Shown here: piece by piece, positions 1 through 5,660 of the stretch | How the letters are laid out: each line of letters starts with the position of its first letter | Position numbering within the stretch: the first letter of the stretch is position 1 | Assembly: GCA_964554185.1 (NCBI GenBank) | Contig: CAZKNJ010000062.1 | Coordinates: forward strand, 1-9,315 | Source: CAZKNJ01 sp964554185 | GTDB lineage: Bacteria; 4484-113 | Direction of reading: 5' to 3' | Length of the DNA: 9,315 bases | Position numbers and translations under genes: made by a program | Notes under the pieces: generated by a model | Databases searched by the model: none | What the model saw: the letters and a program-made list of their open reading frames with translations, nothing else | What the model was told of the DNA's origin: nothing

Positions 1-200
1 TCCAGCGCCCTCTTCAACTCCGCCCATAATCCCGCGTCCACGCCCTCCGGGCAGGCCAGCGCCTCAAGCTGCGCAATCTCCTGTTGTATCGCCGGTTGGC
101 CGGGTTGATGTTGAATCGGAAGCCCCGCGCTCCGGTGCCCACTGCATGACACCAGCATGAGCGCGGCTGCCAAAGCTGCCGCAAGAGAGTGGCACTTCAT
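1..200 (-). CDS. Putative lipoprotein, N-terminal part (runs off left edge)
   Basis: The frame is open from the ATG at 200 to the window edge (66 codons seen, no stop). The product starts MKCHSLAAALAAALMLVSCS, a signal peptide with one basic residue, an Ala/Leu-rich core and a lipobox LVSC with the modified Cys at residue 19. It should therefore be exported and lipid-anchored. The residues after it are rich in Q, P and A and include a segment LEALACPEGVDAGLWAELK that looks amphipathic. I do not recognise the family. A promoter with TTGACC and TAGACT lies just upstream (230-258), so the gene can be transcribed separately from the protease operon that ends 86 bp away. The Shine-Dalgarno is weak (GGTAGATGAG directly before the ATG). 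Signal peptide and lipobox are seen directly; the function is unknown. Confidence 0.7.
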   Translation of the reverse strand, partial: MKCHSLAAALAAALMLVSCSGHRSAGLPIQHQPGQPAIQQEIAQLEALACPEGVDAGLWAELKRAL

Positions 201-229
201 CTCATCTACCGCTTAGGGTATCCATGACG

Positions 230-258
230 AGTCTACCATCGGCAACGCATTCGGTCAA
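230..258 (-). promoter_or_regulatory. Promoter of the lipoprotein gene
   Basis: On the minus strand, a -35 box TTGACC (253-258) and a -10 box TAGACT (230-235) are separated by exactly 17 bp. The -10 is preceded by TGG, an extended -10. Transcription would start near 223, giving a leader of about 23 nt before the ATG at 200. A seven-codon ORF, MDTLSGR, begins at 225 right at the predicted start and ends at 202, two bases before the lipoprotein ATG. Confidence 0.55.
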
Positions 259-286
259 CGCGTCACTCCGTCTGCTCGTTCGCTGG

Positions 287-1069
287 CTACTCCCCCGGCC
301 CGGAGCCGTGGGCGAACACGCGGCCCGCGAAATCGGGGCGGCGGGCCACCAGCAGCTCCACGTCCCGCTCGGTGAAAAAGCGCCCGGACGCGTCCAGCTC
401 GTCCAGGCTGTCGGAATACACCATGACGCTCTGCTTGTCCGGCGTATGGCTGAGCCCCAGCGTGTGCCCCAGCTCGTGCAGCGTGATATTGGCGATGCGC
501 TGCCGCCGCAGTTCCGCATCGGCGCGCCAGGCCAGCCGCTCCACGCTCACGACGCACGCGAGCCCCGGGCGCTGCGCCAGGCCGAAGAGGAAGTTGTAGT
601 CCGGGATGGTGATGTCCTGCGCCGTAATCCCCATCACGCGGAAATACCCCTTGCCCTCGTAGCGCTGCGACACTTCGTCCAGCGCGAGATCCACCCGCAT
701 CTGCCCGGTGTGGCGGGTGAGGAACCGGCGCGGCAGCTTCACCGGCTCGGCAATGGTGTAATCGAAGTCCACCGACTTACGCAGGTCTTCTACCATCGCT
801 GTCAGCGTCGCATCGTCGGGAATGCTCCTGTCCTCGCCGGCTACGCCCAGCGGCACTATCAACACGCTGTATGGAACGGTTGCGACGCTTGGCCCATCGG
901 CTGCGCGATTAGCATCTAGACCTGATGGCTCCCCTCCCCCGTAATCCTGCTCCAGGCCCCACCAGGCGGTCATCGCGCCATAGAGAATGCCAATCGCCAT
1001 GACCACAATAAGCGCATGCACCAATCGGTGGTTTATCCTCGTCGGCTTCCTATCTTCTTCTGTGCCCAT
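287..1069 (-). CDS. Membrane-anchored archaemetzincin-like zinc metalloprotease lacking the structural-zinc cysteines
   Basis: 260 aa. Residues about 14-34 form one hydrophobic segment after a basic N-terminus, so the protein is probably anchored with the catalytic domain outside. The catalytic motif is HELGHTLGLSH (H198, E199, H202, H208), followed by the Met-turn methionine M216. Upstream segments VLIVPLGV, MGITAQDITIPDYNFLFG and ACVVSVERL are as expected for archaemetzincins (peptidase family M54). That family normally carries Cys at fixed spacings after the third His (HC-x4-C-x-M-x17-C-x2-C) to hold a second zinc. Here the spacing is kept, but the four positions are Thr, Ser, Glu and Val. 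The ATG at 1069 has a GGAGGG Shine-Dalgarno and overlaps the end of the upstream gene by 20 bp, so translation is probably coupled. It is the last gene of the PRC operon. Substrate unknown. Confidence 0.85.
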   Translation of the reverse strand: MGTEEDRKPTRINHRLVHALIVVMAIGILYGAMTAWWGLEQDYGGGEPSGLDANRAADGPSVATVPYSVLIVPLGVAGEDRSIPDDATLTAMVEDLRKSVDFDYTIAEPVKLPRRFLTRHTGQMRVDLALDEVSQRYEGKGYFRVMGITAQDITIPDYNFLFGLAQRPGLACVVSVERLAWRADAELRRQRIANITLHELGHTLGLSHTPDKQSVMVYSDSLDELDASGRFFTERDVELLVARRPDFAGRVFAHGSGPGE

Positions 1070-1454
1070 CCTCCCCTCCCTCCGGAAACACCAGCGTCCG
1101 CAGGCGGTCGCGCTCCACCAGCGCGGCGGTATGGGTGCATTCCTCCGGCGCTACCGGCCTCAGCAGCTTCAGCTCCAGCGTGTTCCCCGGGCCCAGCGCG
1201 TAATCCGCCGCCCCTTCCGGCGGCAATCCGGTGAAGACCGCCAGCAGTTCGTCGGAGGGCTTGAGCGAGCGGCGCAGATTCGCCACGACTTCCGGTATGC
1301 GCTCCAGCGCGGCGGGCTTCAGACGGATGGGCAGTTCCGCCAGCGGCGCTTTGAGCACTCGTGGCGCGTGCCCTTTCAATTGAAAACTGAAAACGCGGAC
1401 GCGCAGCGGCGGCAGATCATAAACACGTGGAAGCCGTGAAACCGGCGGGCTCAT
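1050..1454 (-). CDS. Hypothetical protein, 134 aa
   Basis: I do not recognise this family. The product is soluble-looking, with no signal peptide or membrane segment. The N-terminal third is rich in Pro, Arg and Val (RVYDLPPLRVRVFSFQLKG) and could be beta-rich. The middle (ALERIPEVVANLRRSL) looks helical, and the C-terminus ends in a charged tail (GGEDGHRRR). The start ATG overlaps the stop of the upstream 168-aa gene as ATGA, and the 3' end overlaps the protease gene by 20 bp. The three genes are therefore almost certainly one transcript with coupled translation. This packing is the main evidence that the gene is real. It may act with its neighbours, but nothing in the sequence says how. Confidence 0.7.
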   Translation of the reverse strand: MSPPVSRLPRVYDLPPLRVRVFSFQLKGHAPRVLKAPLAELPIRLKPAALERIPEVVANLRRSLKPSDELLAVFTGLPPEGAADYALGPGNTLELKLLRPVAPEECTHTAALVERDRLRTLVFPEGGEDGHRRR

Positions 1455-1957
1455 GCCCCCGCCCTCAGCTCCAGGAATTGCTCCAAGCGCTCCAGCGGCT
1501 CGGTGAGGTTGAAGTGGCGGTCAAAGGGCTCCAGCATCTTGCGCAGCGCGTCCTCCGGCGGCAGCTTGCGGCCGGCGCGCAGCAGGTAGGCGTTGCCACT
1601 GGCGAGATCCAGCGTAAGCTCATTACCCGCCCCCTCTCGCGCCCGCTCAGGCTGTTGCGGGAACTCGGTTAGGCGCTGCACTTCGATCAGCGGGTGGGGG
1701 CATTCGTCTATCATCCCGTGTCGGCCCACCAGGTGCCAGCGGAACTGGCTCTTGGCCAGCAGCGCGGGCAGCGCCAGCTCGTCGCGCACGTAGCGCATGC
1801 GGTTCTGGCCCAGCAGCGCCGCGCGGTCCGGCGGCAGCACGATGCGTTCGGTGTAGCGGCAGGAGACGGGGTAGCCCAGCTCGTTGACCACCAGCTGGCC
1901 GGCGATGAACTCGGAGGCTGCAAGCTGCTTGAGCACAAGGTAGGATAGCCCTTTCAT
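1451..1957 (-). CDS. Hypothetical protein, 168 aa
   Basis: No family recognised with certainty. The N-terminal part (MKGLSYLVLKQLAASEFIAG followed by a segment LVVNELGYPVSCRYTERI) has the feel of small conserved bacterial proteins with a 'GxPVxxRYTxP' segment and a following 'LLGxxxxxYVRxEL'. That resemblance is from memory only. The middle contains RWHLVGRHGMIDECPHPLIE with several His, Cys and acidic residues, and the C-terminal half ends in a helical stretch (EPLERLEQFLELRAGA). No signal peptide or membrane segment. The gene starts 31 bp after the PRC-barrel gene and its stop overlaps the next start (ATGA), so it sits inside the operon. The Shine-Dalgarno before the ATG is poor. Confidence 0.75.
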   Translation of the reverse strand: MKGLSYLVLKQLAASEFIAGQLVVNELGYPVSCRYTERIVLPPDRAALLGQNRMRYVRDELALPALLAKSQFRWHLVGRHGMIDECPHPLIEVQRLTEFPQQPERAREGAGNELTLDLASGNAYLLRAGRKLPPEDALRKMLEPFDRHFNLTEPLERLEQFLELRAGA

Positions 1958-1988
1958 CGCAGTGGGATGCCAGCTCGGTGAAGCCCCC

Positions 1989-2825
1989 TTAGCTCAGGGC
2001 TTCTTCCAGGTCATCTTCCGCTTTCAGCGAGCCGCGGTCAACCGTGAGCGCCATGAAGACCTGATCCAGCAGCCCCTCGCCAATGAGAACACTGATGGCC
2101 TTGCTCGTCAGCGTCTCGCCCATCTTCACCAGCGGAGTGCCTCCGCGGCCGTTGAGCGTCATCGGCGAGCGCTTGCCGAGCAGGTATTCAATCTGCCGTT
2201 CGCGGTACTTGGTCTGGAGATCGGAATCATCTTCCAGCTCCAGCCGAGGGCTGGCGGCCACGCGCTCGCTCTCATCCGGCACAGCCCGCTGCTTCGGAGC
2301 TTCCGCCGGCTTGGGTGTGCCGCCGTCCTCGCCCGTGCCCGCCTCGCGCGCACCGCGCAGGCTGACCACGATGAAACGGTCACCCACCGCGACGATGCGC
2401 CCCAGCTCCACCACATGCACCACGAGGTCCTTTTCGGCTTCAAACGCGATGATGCGGCCCGTGGGGTCAAACACCGCGCCCACGGGCTTGCCGTAGACGT
2501 GGCCCTCCTGATCAATCAGCGTGAGCGCGGAGATGTCGGAGGAGGCGGCGCAGTCCTTTTTGATGCGGGATTCCTTGTAGTCCAGCAGCCGGTCGCGGCT
2601 CTTGATCAGCAGTATGTTCTCGTCGAAACCGATTATTTCGGCGGCGCGCAGCAGGAGGCCGGGCATGTACCATTGCGCCGGCAGTATGCCCACGTACTCA
2701 ACCGTCCCCGCAGCGGTGTTGACGATGGTCTCGGCCACTGTCCCGACGAGCGACCCGGTGGCCAGCTCCACCACGTCCGCCTTGAGGAGTTCCCTTGTGT
2801 TATAGAGCTTTGCGCTCTCCTCCAT
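1989..2825 (-). CDS. PRC-barrel domain protein, first gene of the operon
   Basis: 278 aa from the ATG at 2825. The frame stays open upstream to 2942, but that extension (rich in R, D, G) runs through the promoter and would overlap the divergent permease gene, so I reject it. Residues about 5-84 form one PRC-barrel (KLYNTRELLKADVVELATGS, then LVGTVAETIV, ending AAEIIGFDENILLIKSRDRL). Residues about 100-165 form a second (GHVYGKPVGAVFDPTGRIIA through VAVGDRFIVV). A Pro/Glu/Ala-rich acidic linker follows, then a C-terminal module (QIEYLLGKRSPMTLNGRGG and VKMGETLTSKAISVLIGEG). I recall this module as a tail on some bacterial PRC-barrel proteins. PRC-barrels are small beta-barrels found in RimM, photosynthetic reaction centre H subunits and stand-alone proteins; they mediate protein or RNA contacts. 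No membrane segment. Exact role unknown. Confidence 0.85.
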   Translation of the reverse strand: MEESAKLYNTRELLKADVVELATGSLVGTVAETIVNTAAGTVEYVGILPAQWYMPGLLLRAAEIIGFDENILLIKSRDRLLDYKESRIKKDCAASSDISALTLIDQEGHVYGKPVGAVFDPTGRIIAFEAEKDLVVHVVELGRIVAVGDRFIVVSLRGAREAGTGEDGGTPKPAEAPKQRAVPDESERVAASPRLELEDDSDLQTKYRERQIEYLLGKRSPMTLNGRGGTPLVKMGETLTSKAISVLIGEGLLDQVFMALTVDRGSLKAEDDLEEALS

Positions 2826-2870
2826 CTGACCGCATGGGTCCTTCCCTGGACGCGCCCCCTTAGATGGGTC

Positions 2871-2876
2871 ATTATA
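2871..2876 (-). promoter_or_regulatory. -10 box of the PRC-barrel operon
   Basis: A perfect TATAAT on the minus strand lies 45 bp before the PRC-barrel ATG. No good -35 is visible at 16-18 bp, so activation or a weak promoter is likely. An AAGGA stretch lies 13 nt before the start codon, farther than usual. The -35 region would coincide with that of the divergent permease promoter. Confidence 0.4.
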
Positions 2877-2877
2877 A

Positions 2878-2896
2878 CGCGAATTATCCGTTCGCG
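2878..2896. promoter_or_regulatory. Candidate operator CGCGAA-N7-TTCGCG between divergent promoters
   Basis: A perfect 6-bp inverted repeat with a 7-bp AT-rich spacer (CGCGAAttatccgTTCGCG) lies directly upstream of the minus-strand -10 box and reaches the shared -35 zone of both divergent promoters. Position and symmetry fit a binding site for a dimeric regulator that could control the PRC/protease operon and the permease together. No regulator gene is in the window. Confidence 0.4.
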
Positions 2897-2917
2897 CATC
2901 CCCTCCGGCGGGTCGGA

Positions 2918-2923
2918 TATAAT
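2918..2923 (+). promoter_or_regulatory. -10 box of the ABC permease gene (leaderless start)
   Basis: A perfect TATAAT is followed, after six bases, by an in-frame GTG at 2930. Transcription normally begins about seven bases after the -10, so the mRNA would begin at or next to the GTG. No convincing -35 is visible. Confidence 0.45.
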
Positions 2924-2929
2924 CTCGGC

Positions 2930-4138
2930 GTGCTGGGCGCACTGATATCGCATTCGCTGCGGCGTCTCGCCACCCGCAAGTTCACCACCGCGCTGACGGT
3001 GGTGGGCATCGCCATCGCCGTCGCCAACATCGTCGCGCTCATCTCCATCTCCGAGATTGCGCGGGCGCAGGCGGTGAGGATGCTGGACGAGCTGGGGGCG
3101 AACGTCATCTTCGTAACCCCGTACTTTGACCTGGAGGCCAGCCCCTTCGAGCAATCCTCCACCGCGACCAGCGCCCTGCCCATGAGCTACTACGACCTCA
3201 TCAAGGACAAGCCCTATGTTGAGGTCGCCTCTCCCTTTGTCATCCTCGCGGGTTTTGTGGCGCATGAAAGCGAGCGTTCTTTCACCACCATCGCCGGCTG
3301 CACACCCGCGTTCGTGAAAATCCGCCCCTACGAGATCGACCAAGGGCGGCTGTTCACCGACCAGGAAGTGCAGGATGAAGCTCTGGTGGTGGTGCTGGGG
3401 TACAGCGTGGCGAACAAGCTCTTTCCCGATGGCGGCGCGGTGGGCAGTGAAGTCATAATCAAGGGCGAGAAGTTCCAGGTGGTCGGCACCTTCAAGGAGA
3501 AGGGGCGCATCTACATGGAGGACCTGGACAGCCGCGTGTTCATCCCGCTGCCGGTGGCCCAGCGCCTGTTCAACTACCCGCACCTGCACGTGGTGGCCTT
3601 CCGCTTTCCCAAAGGCATGTCCGACAGCGAGGTGGTCAAGCTCGCCAAGAGCGACCTCGCCGCCGCCCGCGGCCTGGACGAGAAAAACCAGGATGAGTTC
3701 CAGGTGTTCTCCGCCAAGGAAATAGCCAAGGTCGCGGGAGAGACCTTCCGCATTTTCGGCGTCATTTTGCTCAGCGTCTCGTCCGTCGCGCTGGTCGTCG
3801 CCGGCATCTTGATAATGACCGTGATGCTGATGAGCGTAATGGAGCAGACCCGCCAGATCGGCGTGCGCCGCGCCGTCGGCGCGCGGCGTGGCGACATCCT
3901 CGCGCAGTTCCTTACCGAGGCGCTGCTGCAGGTCGTAGGCGGCCAGGCGCTGGGGCTTGTGCTGGGCATCGCCAGCGTTTGGTTCCTCTGCCTCAAGGTG
4001 GAATGGTACTTCGTCATCTCGCTGGAGACCATAATCACCGCCGTCGCCTTCAGCCTGCTCGTGGGCATCCTCTTCGGCCTGCTGCCCGCCTACCGCGCGG
4101 CCATGCTCGACCCCGTGGACTGCCTGCGGTATGAGTGA
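2930..4138 (+). CDS. ABC transporter permease, MacB/FtsX type
   Basis: 402 aa from the GTG at 2930. The frame also has an ATG at 2864, but it lies upstream of the TATAAT at 2918 and its extra residues look non-coding. The layout is typical of MacB-like permeases: a basic N-terminus (HSLRRLATRKFTTAL), one membrane helix at about 19-42, a large extracytoplasmic MacB-type domain of about 230 residues, then three helices at about 276-302, 333-355 and 368-387. The FtsX-type cytoplasmic loop EQTRQIGVRRAVGARRGDIL lies between helices 2 and 3, and the ending AAMLDPVDCLRYE matches the usual 'A..lDPvealRyE'. Such permeases work with a MacB/LolD-type ATPase to move or extract substrates such as lipoproteins or peptides by mechanotransmission. 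No ATPase gene is next to it here, so the partner must be elsewhere. Confidence 0.9.
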   Translation: MLGALISHSLRRLATRKFTTALTVVGIAIAVANIVALISISEIARAQAVRMLDELGANVIFVTPYFDLEASPFEQSSTATSALPMSYYDLIKDKPYVEVASPFVILAGFVAHESERSFTTIAGCTPAFVKIRPYEIDQGRLFTDQEVQDEALVVVLGYSVANKLFPDGGAVGSEVIIKGEKFQVVGTFKEKGRIYMEDLDSRVFIPLPVAQRLFNYPHLHVVAFRFPKGMSDSEVVKLAKSDLAAARGLDEKNQDEFQVFSAKEIAKVAGETFRIFGVILLSVSSVALVVAGILIMTVMLMSVMEQTRQIGVRRAVGARRGDILAQFLTEALLQVVGGQALGLVLGIASVWFLCLKVEWYFVISLETIITAVAFSLLVGILFGLLPAYRAAMLDPVDCLRYE

Positions 4139-4214
4139 GCCACAGTCATCTGCCCGCGCCACAAAACGAACCATGATTCTTTTTTTCAGCCATGAATCAC
4201 TTCCGCCAAATGTG

Positions 4215-4223
4215 TGCTAGATT
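4215..4223 (+). promoter_or_regulatory. Extended -10 promoter of the basic-peptide gene
   Basis: TGC followed by TAGATT (4218-4223) forms an extended -10, with predicted transcription start near 4230 and a leader of about 40 nt before the ATG at 4269. The -35 region is poor. The rest of the 4139-4214 stretch holds a run of seven T at 4180-4186 within a weak inverted repeat (TGATTC/GAATCA) and nothing else I can name. Confidence 0.35.
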
Positions 4224-4230
4224 CATCGCG

Positions 4231-4240
4231 GCTGATCAGC
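4231..4240. promoter_or_regulatory. Perfect palindrome GCTGATCAGC at the predicted transcription start
   Basis: A 10-bp perfect palindrome lies immediately downstream of the extended -10 box and covers the predicted first transcribed bases of the basic-peptide gene. This is a typical repressor position. It has no loop, so it would act as a DNA site and not as an RNA hairpin. Confidence 0.3.
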
Positions 4241-4268
4241 TGTTGTATTTCTGTTCAGGAGGGCTAAC

Positions 4269-4343
4269 ATGGCCGGATGTAAGAAGACGGGCAAGACGGC
4301 GGCCAAGCCTGCCGCCAAGAAGCCCGCGACCAAGAAGAAGTAG
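4269..4343 (+). CDS. Small Lys/Ala-rich basic peptide (24 aa), histone H1 tail-like
   Basis: The ORF runs from an ATG at 4269 to a TAG at 4343 and has an excellent Shine-Dalgarno, AGGAGG, six bases before the start. The peptide begins MAGCKKTGKTAAKPAAKKPA and ends TKKK. It has about ten lysines and no acidic residues, and is built from A, P, T and K. This composition matches the C-terminal tails of histone H1-like bacterial DNA-binding proteins, and short stand-alone proteins of this type occur in some bacteria. It could bind nucleic acid or neutralise anions. It lies alone between the permease gene and the dGTPase gene with its own putative promoter, a palindrome at each side and a hairpin after it. 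The ribosome-binding site makes it convincing; the function is inferred from composition only. Confidence 0.65.
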   Translation: MAGCKKTGKTAAKPAAKKPATKKK

Positions 4344-4349
4344 CGCATC

Positions 4350-4359
4350 GGTTGCAACC
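4350..4359. repeat. Perfect palindrome GGTTGCAACC after the basic-peptide gene
   Basis: A 10-bp perfect palindrome lies seven bases after the stop codon. Function unknown; it could be a protein-binding site related to the promoter of the next gene. Confidence 0.35.
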
Positions 4360-4372
4360 TTGAGAGAAAGGC

Positions 4373-4405
4373 GCGCCCCGCCGAGCCGACGGCAAGGCGG
4401 GGCGC
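4373..4405 (+). terminator. Strong GC hairpin, possible terminator of the basic-peptide gene
   Basis: The arms GCGCCCCGCC (4373-4382) and GGCGGGGCGC (4396-4405) form a perfect 10-bp stem with a 13-nt loop, 30 bp after the stop codon. The tract after it (TTGCCGTATT) is only weakly T-rich, so it is a poor intrinsic terminator by the usual rule, although in GC-rich bacteria such stems often serve. A second stem, GGCAAG (4391-4396) with CTTGCC (4405-4410), competes with the first. Confidence 0.45.
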
Positions 4406-4457
4406 TTGCCGTATTCCGGCTCCCGCGCTGTGACTGGCAACACTGGCCCCGCCGGGC

Positions 4458-4466
4458 TGATATAAT
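4458..4466 (+). promoter_or_regulatory. Extended -10 promoter of the dGTPase-pyrB cluster
   Basis: TGA followed by a perfect TATAAT (4461-4466) forms an extended -10. Ten bases separate it from the ATG at 4477, so the transcript would have a leader of only about 3-5 nt and no Shine-Dalgarno. The -35 region is weak. Confidence 0.5.
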
Positions 4467-4476
4467 GGTCGGCGGG

Positions 4477-5649
4477 ATGGAGCACCTGCTTGATACAAAG
4501 CGCTTGAGCGAGCTGGAGGAGCTGACCCTCGCACCCTACGCCGTACATACGCGCGACTGCCTCGGCCGCGAGCACGATGAGCCCGAAGACCCTTCGCGCA
4601 CCCCCTTCCAGCGCGACTGGCACCGCATCACCCACTGCCGCGCCTTCCGCAAGCTGGAGTTCAAGACGCAGGTCTTTGTCCACGGCGAAGGCGGGGAGCA
4701 CGGAGACGTGGTGCGCAACCGCTTGACCCACACGCTGGAGTGCACGCAGATCGCCACCAGCATCGCCCGCTCGCTGGGACTAAACGAGGACCTGGCGAAC
4801 TCGGTGGCGCTGGCGCACGACCTGGGGCACACGCCCTTCGGCCACTCCGGCGAGCTGGAGCTGAAGGAGCTGGTTCCGGCCTTCAACCACAACGTGCATT
4901 CGCTGCGGATTGTGCGGCTGCTGGAGCTGCGCTATCCCACTTTCCCCGGCCTGAACCTCACGCGCGACGCGCTCGAGGGGATTGAGAAGCACGAAACTGA
5001 GTACGACCAGGTGGGCAGTTTTGAGTTTAACCCCGGCCTGATGCCGCCGCTGGAGGCGCAGGTCGCCAGCGTGGCGGATACTATCGCGTTCAAGGCGCAC
5101 GATGTGGAGGACTCGCTCGTGTCAGGCGTGCTGCGAGTAGATGACTTTGACGCGGCAGGGCTGCGGCTGTGGACGGAGGCATTTGAGCCGCTGCGCGAAA
5201 TCGCCAGCCACCAGGTGCAGATGGCGCAGCTCTCCCGGCGGCTTATCCACCTGATGATCACGGACGTGCGCGCCGAGACGGTGCAGCGGCTGAAGGACGC
5301 CGGAGTGCAGTCGCTCACGCAGGTGCGCGAGTTCAAAGGCAACCTGGTGGGCTTCTCCGGGGAGTTTGCGCAGGGGATGGAAGCGCTGGGGGATTTCCTT
5401 TTCGCCAATTTCTACAAGAACTGGCGTATAGAAAGGATGACCAACAAGGGTAGAATGATTCTAAGGAGGCTCTACCGGGCCTACCGGGAGAATCCCGGCA
5501 TCCTCCCTCCGGACGCCGCCAAGCAGTACCAATCCGCCGGCAGCGAAGAAGAAGCCGCGGGTGTGCTGGCGGATTATCTGGCGGGGATGACCGACCGGTT
5601 CGCCACCGAGGAATACCTGCGTCTGTTTGAAGTGGGCCACCACGTCTGA
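4477..5649 (+). CDS. Deoxyguanosinetriphosphate triphosphohydrolase-like HD-domain protein
   Basis: 390 aa from the ATG at 4477. The frame reaches back to 4192, but that stretch covers the basic-peptide gene and the hairpin; an ATG at 4465 overlaps the -10 box. The enzyme class hydrolyses dNTPs to deoxynucleosides and triphosphate in the cytoplasm, controlling dNTP pools. Visible signatures are QRDWHRITHCRAFRKLEFKT near residue 45, then RNRLTHTLE with the first metal His (H85), then AHDLGHTPFGHSGE with the HD pair H114-D115. The distal part reads GIEKHETEYDQ and DTIAFKAHDVEDSL, the latter carrying the last metal Asp (usual form DEIAYxxHDxxDxL). Length and motif order fit the dGTPase-like type 2 group of proteins, whose true substrate often remains untested. 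It is the first gene of a cluster; pyrB begins 11 bp after its stop. Confidence 0.9.
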   Translation: MEHLLDTKRLSELEELTLAPYAVHTRDCLGREHDEPEDPSRTPFQRDWHRITHCRAFRKLEFKTQVFVHGEGGEHGDVVRNRLTHTLECTQIATSIARSLGLNEDLANSVALAHDLGHTPFGHSGELELKELVPAFNHNVHSLRIVRLLELRYPTFPGLNLTRDALEGIEKHETEYDQVGSFEFNPGLMPPLEAQVASVADTIAFKAHDVEDSLVSGVLRVDDFDAAGLRLWTEAFEPLREIASHQVQMAQLSRRLIHLMITDVRAETVQRLKDAGVQSLTQVREFKGNLVGFSGEFAQGMEALGDFLFANFYKNWRIERMTNKGRMILRRLYRAYRENPGILPPDAAKQYQSAGSEEEAAGVLADYLAGMTDRFATEEYLRLFEVGHHV

Positions 5650-5660
5650 CGGGGAGACCA

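Noticed and set aside
1962..2945. 327-codon plus-strand frame over the PRC-barrel gene
   Set aside because: It is the antisense shadow of a gene with clear domain signatures and has no ribosome-binding site.
2633..4174. 513-codon open frame on the minus strand across the permease gene
   Set aside because: It is His/Asp/Gly/Gln-rich low-complexity translation, a shadow of the strongly GC-biased permease frame, and contains no family motif.
4180..4186. T-run after the permease gene as an intrinsic terminator
   Set aside because: No GC-rich stem precedes it; the only pairing (TGATTC/GAATCA) has the T-run inside its loop.
4192..4476. N-terminal extension of the dGTPase-like protein from the ATG at 4192
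   Set aside because: It covers the basic-peptide gene, the hairpin and the TATAAT box, and its Arg/Ser/Pro-rich translation does not resemble the family.
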